Program-made: the position numbers and the translations under genes
Shown here: in pieces, positions 39,001 through 53,200 of the stretch
Layout: each line of letters begins with the position of its first letter
Numbering within the stretch: the first letter of the stretch is position 1
Notes under the pieces: generated by a model
Told to the model about the DNA's origin: nothing
Database searches by the model: none
The model's input: the letters and a program-made list of their open reading frames with translations, nothing else
From: Anarhynchus alexandrinus
Taxonomy: Eukaryota; Chordata; Aves; Charadriiformes; Charadriidae
Direction of reading: 5' to 3'
Length of the DNA: 64,000 nucleotides
Assembly: GCA_008711295.1 (NCBI GenBank)
Contig: VUYV01000016.1
Span: forward strand, 7,186,073 to 7,250,072

Positions 39001-42000
39001 GTGAGTGCCTCCAAGGTGGTCACCTCTCGGACTGCCATTTTTGGCCACATGTATGGTACACGTTTATTCTCTTCTCACACTTTCCTCACTTTTCCACATT
39101 ATCCAACCAGCCAAGCATATCTCCCAGCCTATGGCAGAGGAATTCAGTGTCTGTCTTTGATACTGGGCCTTGCATTTAACTATTAGCTCCAGGCTATCCT
39201 TAATACAAACCAGTGCTAATGCTCATTTGGATTATTGTGTATTTTATTGGAGAAATTGTAATGGAGATGTGCTGTAGATGTTTGGAAAACAGTGTATTTA
39301 CCTACCAGTGTTTTAAAAAATGAAAGCACCCCTATTGGCTTTTCAACAGCAGGAACTGTGATTTGGCTCCAAGCCCAGCATCCATTATATCTTGCTCCTT
39401 TAGCCTCCAAATTGATAAAATGGCAGGCGTACAATTAACAGATTTAACTACAGTGTTTCTTATCTAAATGCTGCGCCTGGAAATTATGTTATCCCTCCCT
39501 TATCCTTGCATTTCTCTACTTCTTCAAACTTTCCCCCCCTCTTTCCACCACTTTCTTGGGCAGTCACTTTTAGTGGTGATCTCTCCATATTGTTACTGTG
39601 TCTTTTCATAGACTGGCAGAGCATCCTTGATCAGTTTAGTGTTTTCCCAACCATCTCTCACCCTTTCTCAGCTGTCTTTTCTTCTCCATTCATTGTCCAG
39701 CTTGCTTCTGTTTGATGTGAACTCTTTTTTGATTTTTTTTTTTTATTTTAGTGTTTACCTCTATTTCTTCCTTCTGCCTAATGAAAGGAGCACTTCCTCT
39801 TAGTACAAAGTTGGGTCTAAAGCTTGGGTTTCATTAAAGTCAGACTAGTTTGAATTAAGGTTTAGGGTTCATTCCTACTAAATGTGAGAGAAACATCTGA
39901 GCTTGGGCTATAGGGAGATGGAAATGCTGTCATCCCAGAAGCAAACCAGTCCTCTTTCATCAAGTATCTGTGTAACTAAGCTCAAGCATTTCGAGTTGAT
40001 CTGGAACTACTATTTTCTCATCTAAACCAATATGTTAATTCAGGTTGTAGTTAATTCATAGTACAAGTTCAATAAGTAAAGATATTTTATTTTTCATCTC
40101 GGTTATGCACCTTGGTTTGATGTATGCATTAAGAAGATGATTGACATTTCTTTTTACTGCATGAGGTGTGATATGTGCAGTACTCTCTTCTATACGTACA
40201 GGGAATACCCCTTCATTTTTAATAATCACAACTGTTGGAACATTGTTTGTATATCATTGATCAAACCATACACATTTTAAAATGCATTCCTTCTGCTTCC
40301 TTCCTATCAGATGTTGAGAAATGGTTGACAGCAATTTCTCAAAGTTGCAAGAGCTAGTCTAAGCTTGCCTTCTGATCAAATAAAGTCTTAAGACATAATG
40401 CTTTATAACAGGCCAGACTCTATGATTAAACACACAGAGTTTTTAACTTGTGAATACTTGACCAAATAAATGCCATAATCAACAGGAATAGATGGCATGT
40501 GATGATTTGCTGGGTGTGAAAATCCTCCTTTATTAAGGCATTTGTTACTTTCATGGCATGAGTTTCATCTGTGATCAGTCTCATAGTATGCACAGTATCA
40601 ATAAAATTTTCAGTTTCTTTTTCTTTTTTAAAGAAACAGTGGCTTTTCAGATGGTTGTGTTTTGGGTCTTCATGCGTTGAACTGGTGGGCTGAACAAATA
40701 TTTCTCTACCTTGCCTTCTGTAACATCAGTCATGATGAGTCATCCTGTTAGAAGTGTCTTGAGACTTTGTAAGAATCATGCTTTTCTCCCTTTTAAAGTC
40801 ATCATTGTTTTTGAAAGCTGGAGACTTCTTTGTTTCTTAGCTTTTAGTCTGAAACAGCATGCATTTCTTCAGTCTTTAAAATGGGAGGTTTCTGTGTAAC
40901 CAAGGATTGTGAGATCCTTTCTTTTGTACATTTATGTTTGAAGGTATTCATTTGAGGGTAATTCCAAGTAAAAAGAAAGTCTCTTGTGGCACAGTGGATG
41001 CCTGCAGGTGTTCTAATCTCCTGCTATATCACTGTCTGGGAGATTTCACCTTCATGTTTAGGGAGTTCATTCGGGCTAATCAGGATTGGCAACTCTGTGC
41101 AAATGAGATTGTAAATGAAGCTTGAAAGTGCGATTTATTTTAAAGAAAATATTTGGATTAAAGAGACTGTGATATATTTATCATTCTATTTTCCTCTTCC
41201 AGCTAAACACTCTTACATTTTCGTATTTTGTTAAATTATTTCAAAATTAAAAAAAAAATTAAAAGAAATTGAGTGGATCATTAATACATCCTGCTGGTTT
41301 TTTTTCCTGAATATCAGTCATACTTAATGCATTCGGAACATAATTGTAATGTATGGAGAATTCAATCTTAACTAACAAGCTGAGAAAAAGATGAGTAAAT
41401 TGGTTTTCCTTCTTCATTTTGAAGTATTTTCTTGAGAAAAATTTTCCAAAGGAAGAAGGTTAAATTATGGGTACCATTTAGGTAGCTCTTTTTTTAAGAG
41501 CAGAGAGAGATGTTATTAAATGCTGCTTCCCCCTGACGTCCTTGCTAAAATCAGTGAACTTGGCTTGAAAACTGACAGCACTTTGCCCTTCATGAGCTTA
41601 TCTTTATGTTTCTTAAGACTTGTGGAATTTACTAAATCCTTTAAGGAATAAATGGGATATACTTTATATGTACAGATTTTTATCTGTTTCCTTCTCTTTT
41701 ATTAACATTACATCAGCATGCAAGGTCAGTGAACTAGGCATGGGCTTTCTCTATTACTGCACCATGCTGGCAGTGCTGTCCTGTTCTCACAAGCATTCCC
41801 AGTTCTCTTTCTTCAAGTTTCTACTTGACTAGTGAAACGTTTGCATTGCTCTTTTGCCCAGTTCCTAACAATTCCCTGAGGAGCTGTTTTCACTTTCTGT
41901 AGAGCATTTACATTTTATCTTTGTAAGAGAGGAATTCTGGCATCTATTCTTTTTTCTACCCTAATGGGATTGATTTCAGAGTTACCTACACAACCATTCC

Positions 42001-45000
42001 TACATTCCTGCATAAGTATAAACCTTCAAAATACATGGAACAATGACCTTAACATATCAGAAGATTAACTAAACTGCAGAACAATAAAACTTAGCGAAGC
42101 AGGAAACTTCAAATGATGTGGAATGATTTTTGAAGCTTATGTCAGTTTTGTTAGAGCTTTAATTTTACATTCCTGTACTTTTCAGATTACTTGACAACAG
42201 TGAGCAAATAGTAGGGTGTACTTTTTCTACTTAGAGAAAGGAATGGAACAATTTAAAAAATAAAAGTAGCATCTTGCTTGAGAGGGATGGTGCTTGTTGT
42301 TTGAGATTTAAGACCAAAAAATTTCAGTTTGCCCTCTGCTAAAGATGTCATTTCTGCAATCTGAACAAAGTGGTGGCTGTGGATTTTTGCTTGGAAAGCC
42401 TTTTCGGGAGCTTGATGTAGTTTGCAGGTTTTCTTGTGATGTTTAAAAGCAATTGCTTAGATTGTGGCAGTGACACAATCCTTAGTTGTGCAAGGACAGA
42501 TTGGTTTTCTTTGTCTGGCTTGTGCCCTTCATGTTGAGATGGTTACTATAAGAGTTAAATATGCTGTCTGCGTAAATCTATCTTGATATAGTGGATAGCA
42601 CCATGATTCTGTATGTTCATGTAGCATATGGTCGTGCTCTTCAAAGAAGGGAAATCTTAAGAGAAGGAATTTTTCAAGTACATAAATGAGCACAGATCTT
42701 TCTGGAGGATAGCAATTTCTGCCATTCAAATAATTTTCCAAATTGTTTTTTTTCCCTCATTTTTTCTGGGCTTACCCAGACATGGTTGATGTGTGTAATT
42801 CCAAAATGGTGGAAAGAATAGCATCTGGAATGAAACGCCCTCCTTTTGGACAAAAGAAACACAAAGCTGGAATGCTGGAATTAAGTCTGGAAGAGCTGGG
42901 AAGAAAGATGTTTCGTTAAGAGATGTATATTTTTGAAGGTATTAATTCTTCAAAGCTTGGGCTGTCACATTCAAGACTGCTTCCTACAGTAGACTATCGG
43001 AAGTTACCAATTCAGATTGTCAACACAGAGTAAACAGTCAAAATAAACTAAAATTGCCTTATGCGAATCGTTGTCCTGAGGAATTTGAAAGGAAGTAGTG
43101 TTATTGAGATATGTTATTTTCTCAGCAGGGAAAGCAAACTTGCCTTCTCAAGACTTATCTGTCACTTCCTAAATACCTTATTCAAAACCATGCATATATT
43201 TTCGTTGGTTTGTGATAGGCATAGAAGTGGGAAATCCCCATTCATCCCTACTGCTCTCAACACAGTATCTAACAAGGTTGACAGGTCTTGTAATTTGTTT
43301 GCTGCTTCTATTCTTTCATTACTTTTTCTTCAATTCACAAAAGAGCCATATTCTAACTCCTGTCAGTTTTTGTGTGTTAAATTCACTTCAAGTGAACCTA
43401 CATTTAAATCTCAGATCTTCTGCTCTGAATTAGAAGGTGGCTGCACTTACATGAATAGATTTTAAGGATGAAAATAATAAGCTTCAGTAGCTTAACATTT
43501 TATTGCCTAAATCTGTTACTACATACTAATTCTGAGCACTCCAGTGCTGATTTAAGATCTTACTAGACGCCTTTTCAGAGAGATTGCAGAACGAGTGTGT
43601 GGGTACTAGGCACATGGGAAAATCTGGCCACTAAATAATTCTTTCGATTAAAAAAAAAAAGGCTCTGTGGAGCCTAAAGAGTCTTGCCTAAAAGATACTC
43701 TGGATTGAAAATTCAGTGCAGCAATCCATGATTGCTACAAGCATCAAAATGCCTTAAAAAAAGGTTGCAGCTACTTAATGTGGTGCATTGCTTTATGGAA
43801 GATATTGCTGTCAGACCTCCAAATATACATTTTCATTGCCTGGGAGTGTCACCCTAGCCATACAAACTTTAATTAAAGGCTTAAAGCATTATGGTGCGGG
43901 GAATGAGGGGGCAGAAAAGAAGAGGAATTGAGAACTTTCACCAAATATAGAATTTAGGCCAAAAAGTTGCCTCTTAGCTCCGTGTTGTTTTCAGTGTTAA
44001 AATTTAGTGGGATGTAAAAGGAAGAGGAATAACTGAGTGATGAGTTGCTGCATGATAATTTCAAGGAGGAGTTTCTCTTTTGGGGCTCTGTGTCAATAGT
44101 TTTCTTACTAAGTGATAGTTGCATAAAATGAGTGGAGAAGTGGTTGAAAATGTGGGTATATTGAAGCTTACTACAGTAAACTATCATTAAATGATCAAAA
44201 TCATTTGCCCTGTGTAACACTTCTCTGCCTGTGGTGGTTTTCTGAACACCAAATCCTGTAAGGCTCTGGATACCTCCAGAGCACTGCTAAAAATCTCAAC
44301 TTGCTTTACAGGTTCTTGGCACATTTCAGGAGCGGATGGAGGAAGAATGTACCAAACTTGTTGGAACAGAGCGGTCTATGAGTGCATGGAAAAAATTCTT
44401 CCACCAATACCATGACTGGAGATAGGGTGTGTCCCATGAGGTTTGAGATGGGAAAGATTGTTTCCCGGAGGCAATCATCGTCCTTGCGCTGCTGCCTCTC
44501 CCCAGAGTGAGCTCAGAGGCGTGCGTAGGAGGACACCCATTCATTATGTCTCAGGTCTGTTGTTGGAGCCCGCTTCTATGAGTGGCTGTAGGGATCTACT
44601 GTGGAGTTGTGCTACTTTAATGTGTTCACGCTCTGCTCCGTGGTGTGCATCCTTTGCATTTGATATCATGGCCTACTGCTTGGCCTGTCAAGGAGAGGAG
44701 TTAGGTAGTCTTCCAGTCTTTGTTATGCCCCGTTTCAGTGGGAATAGTGAAATAATCCAGTATTTTAAATAGTGGAAGGGATTTAGGCCCATTTATGCAT
44801 TCATTTTGCATTTCCTTATTTGTGATTCTTCAAGGCGCAAGGTTAAAAAATAATAAATTGGAAGGTACATATTTCCCCAGCAGGTCATTAGTAATGAAAC
44901 AGCGAACTTTATTTTTTAATTTATATTGTTAGTAGATCAAATTTCCAGACTTTCTGTCTTACTGCTTGTTTCCATGTTTAATAGCTGAGCTAAAGGTTCA

Positions 45001-46871
45001 AAAAAATGGGTTACTTCATCATTCTTTCAGCATTTGGGGAAAGTTAGTCCAGCTTTAAGGTTTCTGTACCAACGTGCTCCATCTCTGAGCTGCATGATTG
45101 GCTTCTAACCAAGGGCTTTGTGAAGCATGGAGGATCATGGTGTCTTGGAGATAACAAAGCATACCTCATTATAACATTTCGCTTTCTTTTCCTTTTATGC
45201 TTTCACAGAGCAGAGGAATTTTTTCCCTAGCATTTATTGAGGGAATCAGTGATTAACTTCCGGAAAATAAAATTATTTTCTTGAAAGACTTAAGTGCTTA
45301 AACCTAATACTGAAGCAGCAGGTGAAAAATAATAGTGAAGCTGGTTTTAATGTGGGAAGTGGAGAATGCATAATTGAAACAGTATGATGATGAAAAGGCA
45401 TTATGCGAAGCCGTCAGAAGTCATTATAATACACTAATTAACACATTTTGCACTCTTAGGTTATGCTGTTGTGTGCTAATATTTCTTCCTCTTTTGCCTT
45501 TTGTATTCCTTAGCCTTTTCTGAAGGTATTTGAAGGCAGGCAGTGGTATTTCCTGTATTTTGCTATTTTAAATGCTTCTGTTAGAGGAACCTGTCACCTG
45601 CAAAGTATGGATTTTCCTCTTGATAGCAATTAAATGTGTATGCCTGGGCTTTAGTTTTGTTTTTCTAATGTCTAGAAGAAAACATAGATTATATTTCAAC
45701 CTAGGTAGAGAATGTCAGATTGTAAAGGGCAGACTTTAGTCTGTGTGTGTGACCGATACCTTCCTTTGCTTGTGGCTTATCTACCTTATGTTGTGAGTCT
45801 TTCTGGAGAAAGCCTCCTTTTGAACATAACAAATGTAAACAACCCAACAGATCTTCATATCTCACAGGACTTCTGGAAATGGTTCCGTGTGAAATCACCC
45901 TGCTTAAAAAGCCATCAGAGGGTTTATGTACCACCTGAGGAAATAACAGCTTAAATGATATGCAGGGCAGGAATTAGTTCCATGTATCAATTTCATCAAT
46001 CACACTGAATTTAGCTAGTAACACTTCGGACTATTTACCATGATCTTTACATACTTATGATTGAATTTTGCCAGTGTCACTCTTCTATTCTCCCTAACGG
46101 CGCTACACACTGTGTAGTTTAAGGCCTCCTACAACCTTTCAGTACCTTTCCAGGCTCCAAAATACAGAAAGCAGGGAAGAAGCTGCTGTCCAGCCTTTCC
46201 GAACAGGTCCATGCTTTGTGAGGCTCAGTTGATGAGCCCTCCATCCCTAGATGTCCCAATGGATTTAAAGCACTGGCAAGGCTTCCGCCTGCTCAGATAT
46301 GTTTAGCCATCTGAGTCAACCTTGCCTCAGTTAATATCTTCCGAATGGAAGAACCGAAAATTAAAGACAAAAGTAAAGAAAGTGCCACATATTGGAAGAG
46401 AAGAAACACAGTGAAATCAGACTCCTGTTTCTCTCCCTGGTGATGGATTTGAGATGGGAACAGTTCTTTCATTCTCAAAGTATTTAGAGCAATTCTCCTT
46501 TTTTCTAAGGCCAAACATGGACAAGTTTAGTAAAAGCTCTCAACAGAAGATTCTGTTTATGGAAACCGTTGTGCAATCCATGACTGCCACGGCTTTTCAT
46601 ACGCCAGTGCGCATGCCCACATACACATCCCTGCTGAAAATACCATTTACAGTTAATGCCTTAGGCACACCTCAACTGTAGTGCACATGTATAATTTCTA
46701 ACGTAATATTATGTGGTAACTCTTGGCAAACTGTTCACTCTGTGATGGAAGTCAACTTAGATTAATTACTTTTTGATGTTAGGAAACGGCAGCTCTGAGA
46801 GGTACAAGCTGTCCCATGTGCTTCAGAGGCAAGTTACTGTCACGTTCAGGCTAGTTCCTGCTGGAACTCAC

Positions 46872-47205
46872 CGTCTTGGATGATCCCAGAACATCTGAGC
46901 TTATCGGAGGATGCTGCTTGGGGCAGGGAGTGGATAACAGGCAGGGCACAAGGTCTGGGCTGTGAAGGGGTAGCCTTGGGGGGCTCAATTTCACTTAGGG
47001 GGTTACTGCTGGAAGGATGGTTTTTCCATGGGCTGTGGTTGCTGTAATCTATTCCTGAACTTTGACGCCGATTGTGAAATCGCATTTCCTCCTCCTCACG
47101 TTTTTGCTTAATCATGTGAGAAATCACTAGATATGCATCAGTCCTAATGCTGCTTCGGGACTTCATAATTTCCCAAGATCTTGGGGATAAGATGGGACCT
47201 TCCGG
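46872..47205 (-). other. Exon-like open segment, minus strand, unidentified
   Basis: On the minus strand a frame is open from just after a stop at 47223-47221, through an ATG at 47166, to a consensus donor (gacg|gtgagt) whose last exon base is 46872. Candidate acceptors are ctcag ending at 47206 and ctcag ending at 47224; the latter is followed at once by an in-frame stop, so 47205 is the better start. The encoded segment is compositionally protein-like: a basic/acidic stretch (KQKREEEEMRFHNRRQSSG) followed by a Ser/Pro-rich part (SSSNPLSEIEPPKATPSQPR). About eight CpGs fall in 334 bp, more than in the surrounding DNA. I recognise no family. It could be an exon of an antisense gene, an alternative exon, or chance. 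Confidence 0.3.
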
Positions 47206-50200
47206 CTGAGATCCTGTTCTTCACTGAGTTTAGCAAAATATATTTTAGAGGTGAAATCTTGCAAAAGCACAAAGGAGCAAGTGTTGGCTGTTTGTGAACA
47301 GCCATTCTGAAATGCAGGCCTTTTGCTCTGTGAAAGCAACACATGAAGAACACTTCCAGAAATGTCTTTTGGTTTTGGTATTTAAGGTTGTGTCTTCACA
47401 ATAGCTCTTACCTAGATTTGCTCTCTCAGTTTACAGAATTACTTGAGTGGTAAGAGAAGTGCAAGAAATTCCTTAGATCCTCATCTCCTCTTTTAATGTG
47501 ACTGGAATGATTTCTGTAGGGAGACATTCCTGGAATTCAAATTTGGAAGCTCTTTGGTGCTCTGAATAACACCTTTAATCTGCATTATACCTGTAAATTA
47601 TAACTGTGTTGGAATATTTATCTTTTAAAGTGAACATCTGTTTGATTTGCTCAAGTTTCTTTTTAATACAAGATTAATTTCTATGTATGTCATTTTAGAT
47701 CTATTGATTTGCTTTTCTGTTGTCAAGGCTTGCTGCTCAGTTACTGCTGGCAGCTCTGGAACACTTTCAGATCTCTCAGTACATTGAACATTCATCGAGG
47801 GTCGTTTTCTGTAGCAGCTGATACAGTGCGTCATAGCAGTTATTTCCTACTTTAATGAGTATTTGAGTCAGAAAATAATGGGATTTACCAGGGCAAACCT
47901 GATTCCTTTTCCTCTTGCTTAGTAAATGTACTGTACCTGCCAAACTTAGGATATGTTCAAATAAGAAACTGATAAAAAGGACATTAATATTGAATCTCTG
48001 AGATGAAACTTGCAGGTATGTAGCACGCTGCCTGATGATAAGCTAACTTTTCAAATGTGCTTTAAGTACAAGAATTGTTTTTTCCCTGGTCAGACTGTGC
48101 TTCCACTTGTGAAAGATGATTTATTCCTTCCTTTTTTTTTGTTAGAAAAGAAACTACTTAACACTAACACTAGAAGAAGATTTGCACTTATAACACAGAA
48201 CTATTAGGCAGTCAAAAAAAAGTGCTTTCTAAATCTTGCTCTATTACTTTCACTAGCACTGTCAGATATTTATAGTAAAAGCAATTATGTTTGGTGGGGG
48301 TGGTGGTGATGGGGACAGACAGGATGGGAAGTAGTTATAAAATGCCATTTCTCACAAATGGTAGATGTCAAACAAAATGTAAAATCTAAAGGTGCCATGT
48401 AAGCTCTGTTCTCAGAACCTTTGTTTGGAAGACATGAGTTTTACTGACAGCGTATGACAGGAAGCTTACATTTTTGAGGGTGGGCTGAAATGTGTCTGAA
48501 ACCGATGGCAGTCAATCTCAGCCATTCACATCTCTGGTTTTCACGTTTTGATGCAGCTAGAATGAAATGAAAGGAGCACTATAGAAGCACAAACGAAGTA
48601 ATTGGAACCTAATCACGCTTAATTATTAGGCATGTGTTTAATTTTAGGCATATAAATAGGCCTACTGAAGGGAAAAGGACATATTCTTTTCATTGCCTAA
48701 TACGACTTTTAAAAATGTGTGCTCTTCAAGTACTTGGATGTTTTTGATATTTTTACAGAAGAATCCTTACAGTCATCCAGTTACACAGGATTTTTTTGTT
48801 AAATGGGATTTAATTCTTTGTTATGTTTCCCTGAAAATAAATTATCTGACAATAGCATTAGCAAAATTGAAAATGGAGTCATGTTTCGTTGCCTTACTTA
48901 AGATTTCTATCCAGGTATACAACTGCTTGCTCTCCCCTTTTTATTTATGTACAAATTTGCCATCTGCTGTCTTTTGTTTCTGTCTTTTAGAGTCATCTTG
49001 CCTTCATTAAATAAGAAAGGTTAAAATATCTTTAATTGTAATGTCCCGCCCTCATCTTTCTTCTAAAACTGTCCATTGTTTCTTTTCTTTTAAATTGTTG
49101 CTATGGGAAAGATCCGTGTGCCTCCGCAGCAGGACTAGCATAGACCCTGATCCCGCAAAGCTGCCTGCAGAAAGACAGTAGCAGTGATTATTGCTGGTGC
49201 TGTCAACTACTCAAAGTAAACAGCATTAAAAATGAAGCATGCACAGATTCCAGAGTCCGAGCTGCCAGTGGATGGACACCTCCGTCAACTCCTATTTTTT
49301 AAAAATAAGAAAAATGTTTTGCTTTTGGGTTTCTGCCGAATTGGTTTTGTCAGCTCATCTAGCCCTGCGCTTGCATGGGAGGCCAGTTAAGAGCAGCCCG
49401 CAGAGGGGAGTGGGTTTTACAGATGCGTGATGGCTGCCTTTTCAGCTGGCACACTCTGATTTGAATGAGGCAGTTCGAGAGCTAATGTCCTGAGTTCCCA
49501 CAGTTTAAGCTCAGCAACCAAGGTCCTTGTGACAGCATCTGTAACAGCATCCCTTCTGCACGGCTTACATGTAGTCATCCATCACTCTGCACAGGAAGGA
49601 CTCCGCTGTGCCTGTGGAGATGCTGAGAATGTGCAAGATACTGATAACACCAGTATACTTCATTACTTCTACCTGACATCTATAGAAAGTGTTTTTCCTA
49701 ATCTATGCACTCTTCATGACTGTCCAGTTAGTCTTTTGGATAATCTGTTGGGCTCTGTGTGTGCATTAAGTAGTGGAGTTTTCAAGGTTTAAACAAACGT
49801 ATCAGACTGCATTACTTTATTGAAACACTGTGTGTTGTGTTTGGCCATACGCTGGGTTTGTATCTTTAACAGCATAATGCCATCTTTCATATGCCCTCTG
49901 TGTTGGTCCCTGCGTGAACGCTGCGTAAAGAACATAACGGCACTAACCCAAGGACCGTGCAGAAGGACCCCAGGCTGACACCCAGCTCAGCCACACCTTT
50001 CTGTGGTTTTGCTTTACTGGTTTATCTGCATGATACCAGTGGCATGAGATGTAACAACATGTTTCTGCATTTCATGCATTTGTCTCTTTCATACTTTTTT
50101 TCTCCCGCTGCAAAAGGGAGCATATGTTCCCATATTGCATTAATGAGCCTTTGATGCCATTGCTAAATGTAGCAGGTGGGGAAAACTTACCCTTGATTTT

Positions 50201-53200
50201 TGTTAATGATTATGCACAGTAGTATTAATTTCTCATTTCCAGAGGACCTGTTGATATATTAATACACTTTTTTATTTTCCTTCAGGCTGGATGCTCAATT
50301 TTGCCCAAGTACAATCACTTTTGTGGCACTAGATGTTTGAAGCATATAGAGAATTTTTTGTTCCCGTGTCATATGTTAGTACAGGTAGAACTTTTACATG
50401 AATGCAGCTTTCTGCTTAGAGTGTCCACATCATAGATTACACAATTACATCAGTAAAAAGATGTACCTTCACATTGTCATAGAAAAAAAATACTTAAACA
50501 ATAAAGAACTGTATTTTTCGTCATCTAGGGTAAGAGTTTTAAATGTCTTCCTGTGTATCTGGTACTAACTGGATGGTATTTTACATGGATGCTCTCTGTT
50601 TGCACAATGTATTCTTCGAGCAGAAGAGTGTTGCATTTGAGTTTAGACTTAGGTCTACTTTTTACCTCTAGAGATGTATAGCCTAAGTTTTCACTTCTGA
50701 AAGATCATCTGTGCTGACATTCTCATTTTTAACTCATTAGGAGCCCCTGTAGCAGAGAGGCTGAAGTATGCTTTGTGGTCCTGAATTTATGTATCACTGC
50801 GGTAACAGTAGAACCTTGAAAGCTCCAGAGGACTGAGTTTCAAAGAACATGGCAAGCCAAAAGGTTGCCTAAAATCATATGTTCCTGCACCTAACCCCAT
50901 CACCCCAGTCGTTTTCAATTGTTCATAGTCATATGCTTTTCAGTCTTGTTCAATAGCAGGTTTGCAGACCTTTGACATCTCTATTTAAAAATGAACTGAC
51001 AGCTTTCCAACAACAGCTGGTAAAGGGCACTTTCAGCTGTTCATTATAAAATGAATTAAAAAAAACCCCACATGGTTTCATATTTCATAGTTTGTCTCTA
51101 AGTTCAAACTAATATTTACTGAATTTTTTGTTTCTGCTTGACATTGATTTAGCTTATATATAATATGTGCTTTTTACTTTACTAAACATTTCCTTACGTG
51201 GGAAGTGTGAAACCAACAGTCTTGGCATGGTATTTTGGCGTTGTGAGTAAATTTTATAATTGGTTGAATTGCTTTGAAATGTTAGCTATATTAATTTCCT
51301 CAGATGCCGCATCTTTGAGTTTTCTATACAATTCAAAGAGACCATGCAGTTGATTGCAATTTGAATTGTTTTTGCAATTTAAGCATAGCAAATTGAAATC
51401 TAACTTGGGGCGTCCCATTGAAATACTGTAGCAACTATCAGTAGTCTTTCTCTATGAATTTCTTTATAAATAGGTCATTTTCTCATTAATATTCCTAGTT
51501 AATCATAACAACTGAGTATAGAGGGGAAAGTCATGGTTTTTCTGGAGTCAGCTGGCAAAGGTTGTATGTTTTTTTAAACAAGGAAATAATTTCATAAAGT
51601 AAAAGCCCTTCCGCACACTTACACATTCCTAAATGCAAATTTTAAAGCTAATTTCCATCTCAGTATTCAAATATTTCCCTAGACTGATGGCTGGCATTTT
51701 ATTGTTAGTCTGAAGTACAGGGCTGTGTGTTTATGAAAAATCTGAAGGTTTAAATCTTCAGTGATGGCAGTAACCATCTTCTAAGCAAAACCCACTCATC
51801 GGACTGCTGTGATCTTCAACCACTGCTATCACTCTATTGAAAGCTCCCCAAATATGTCAATTTGCTTTCAAACTTTGATCCCTGAGTCTTTTCTTGAGTT
51901 CCCCTAGGGCAACATTCCACTTCCCTGACCATCTTGTATGTAAATTGTTTTCAAATGAGTGAATTAATCAACATTGCAGAGTCTTAATTGAAAATACAAC
52001 TGATGATGCATGTCAGTTCATTCAAGTTAGAAATATATTTTAATTTTCACATTCCCCAGAGAAATTAGCAAATCTTACTTTAACATTTCAACCCTTCAAA
52101 ATTGCAAAGAGATTTTAACCTGAAAAATGCCAAAATTACCATTGTCAAATACCAACTTTTAACTTCCCTTCTGTTAAAGTCCCCTAAAAACATCTAAGAA
52201 ATATACATCAAAAAATTTCAGAGACAGCTGGAAAGTCAGGAAGAAGTTCCTACCGGAAGATAAAACGACTAATTTTGTTTTAATTGGTGGCCTGAGATAC
52301 TGAACCTTAAAATGCCAATTTGGGCATATTCTTGAAAGAGTTTCCAGGTGTCGCAGAGAATTATTTCTGTAGTGATACTTTCAGGAAACTAATTGTGGCA
52401 AAAGTGGGAAGTGATGAAAATAGACTGTACGTTTCTGACAGAGTAATAAGAGTAATAGAATAAGTCCTCAATCAACACTGACCTCTTCAGTTGTGTGCTG
52501 CACTGTTTGTCCCTTTTGGTTGTTCACACATGCCATTTGTCGAGGGTGTGCAGTCCTTGGTGCTTCAGTGGGTTCTTCCAGTTGGAATATACACAACGCG
52601 GTTTTGGGTCTGACTTCTAATAGCAATCTAGCAAGACTGGTAAAAGCAAATGACAAAGTCAGTAAGTCCTTTTTTTACCCCCCTGCCTCGTAAGAGGGGG
52701 AAAAGAGTCATCTCTGTCAGCATGCGTCTGCCCCTTTGAAACACACTTTGATTTCTGTGCCTTTGCATTATACTCGCAACAATCATGTTTGCTATTTATT
52801 GTGTGTAAGGTATATATGCATTGTTGATTGATCAAACACCCGTGGTAGGTATAATGCTGTCCCTAATTTTTCAAGCAAGATCTTCCAATGAAAATAAGAA
52901 GTATCCAAGTGGTAGCCGTGGGAAGGGATAGCCCGGTGACTATCACAGACTAACATTTTAGGTCAAGTGTTTGACTTTTTTTTTTCTGTGCGGTTATACC
53001 TCTAGGTCGTTGCTATTACAATTGTTACCGTAGGTTTCAAGTAATTCCTTCCCCCACCTCTTTCAGTATATGAAATGAGTAAAGTGGTTCATGTGACTCG
53101 AGCAGCTGTACTGGGAAGGGGTTTTTTTTTAAACTATTCTTATTTTTAAATTGAAGAGCTTATTGAAAAAGAAGTACTTCAGTAAGTTAAATTACTTAAT

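Noticed and set aside
38791..39186. 131-residue plus-strand open frame as a gene
   Set aside because: No recognisable domain, no promoter or consistent splice structure for the whole frame. Only the 71-bp splice-bounded part was kept as a candidate.
43061..43465. 134-residue plus-strand open frame
   Set aside because: Low-complexity Phe/Leu/Ser-rich translation typical of AT-rich intron, with no family resemblance or splice signals.
46190..46290. Possible CR1 body fragment (ccctccatccctagatgtcc and neighbours)
   Set aside because: It vaguely resembles the CR1 'ccatccctggaggt' region, but no terminal octamers or continuous match follow. Too weak to list.
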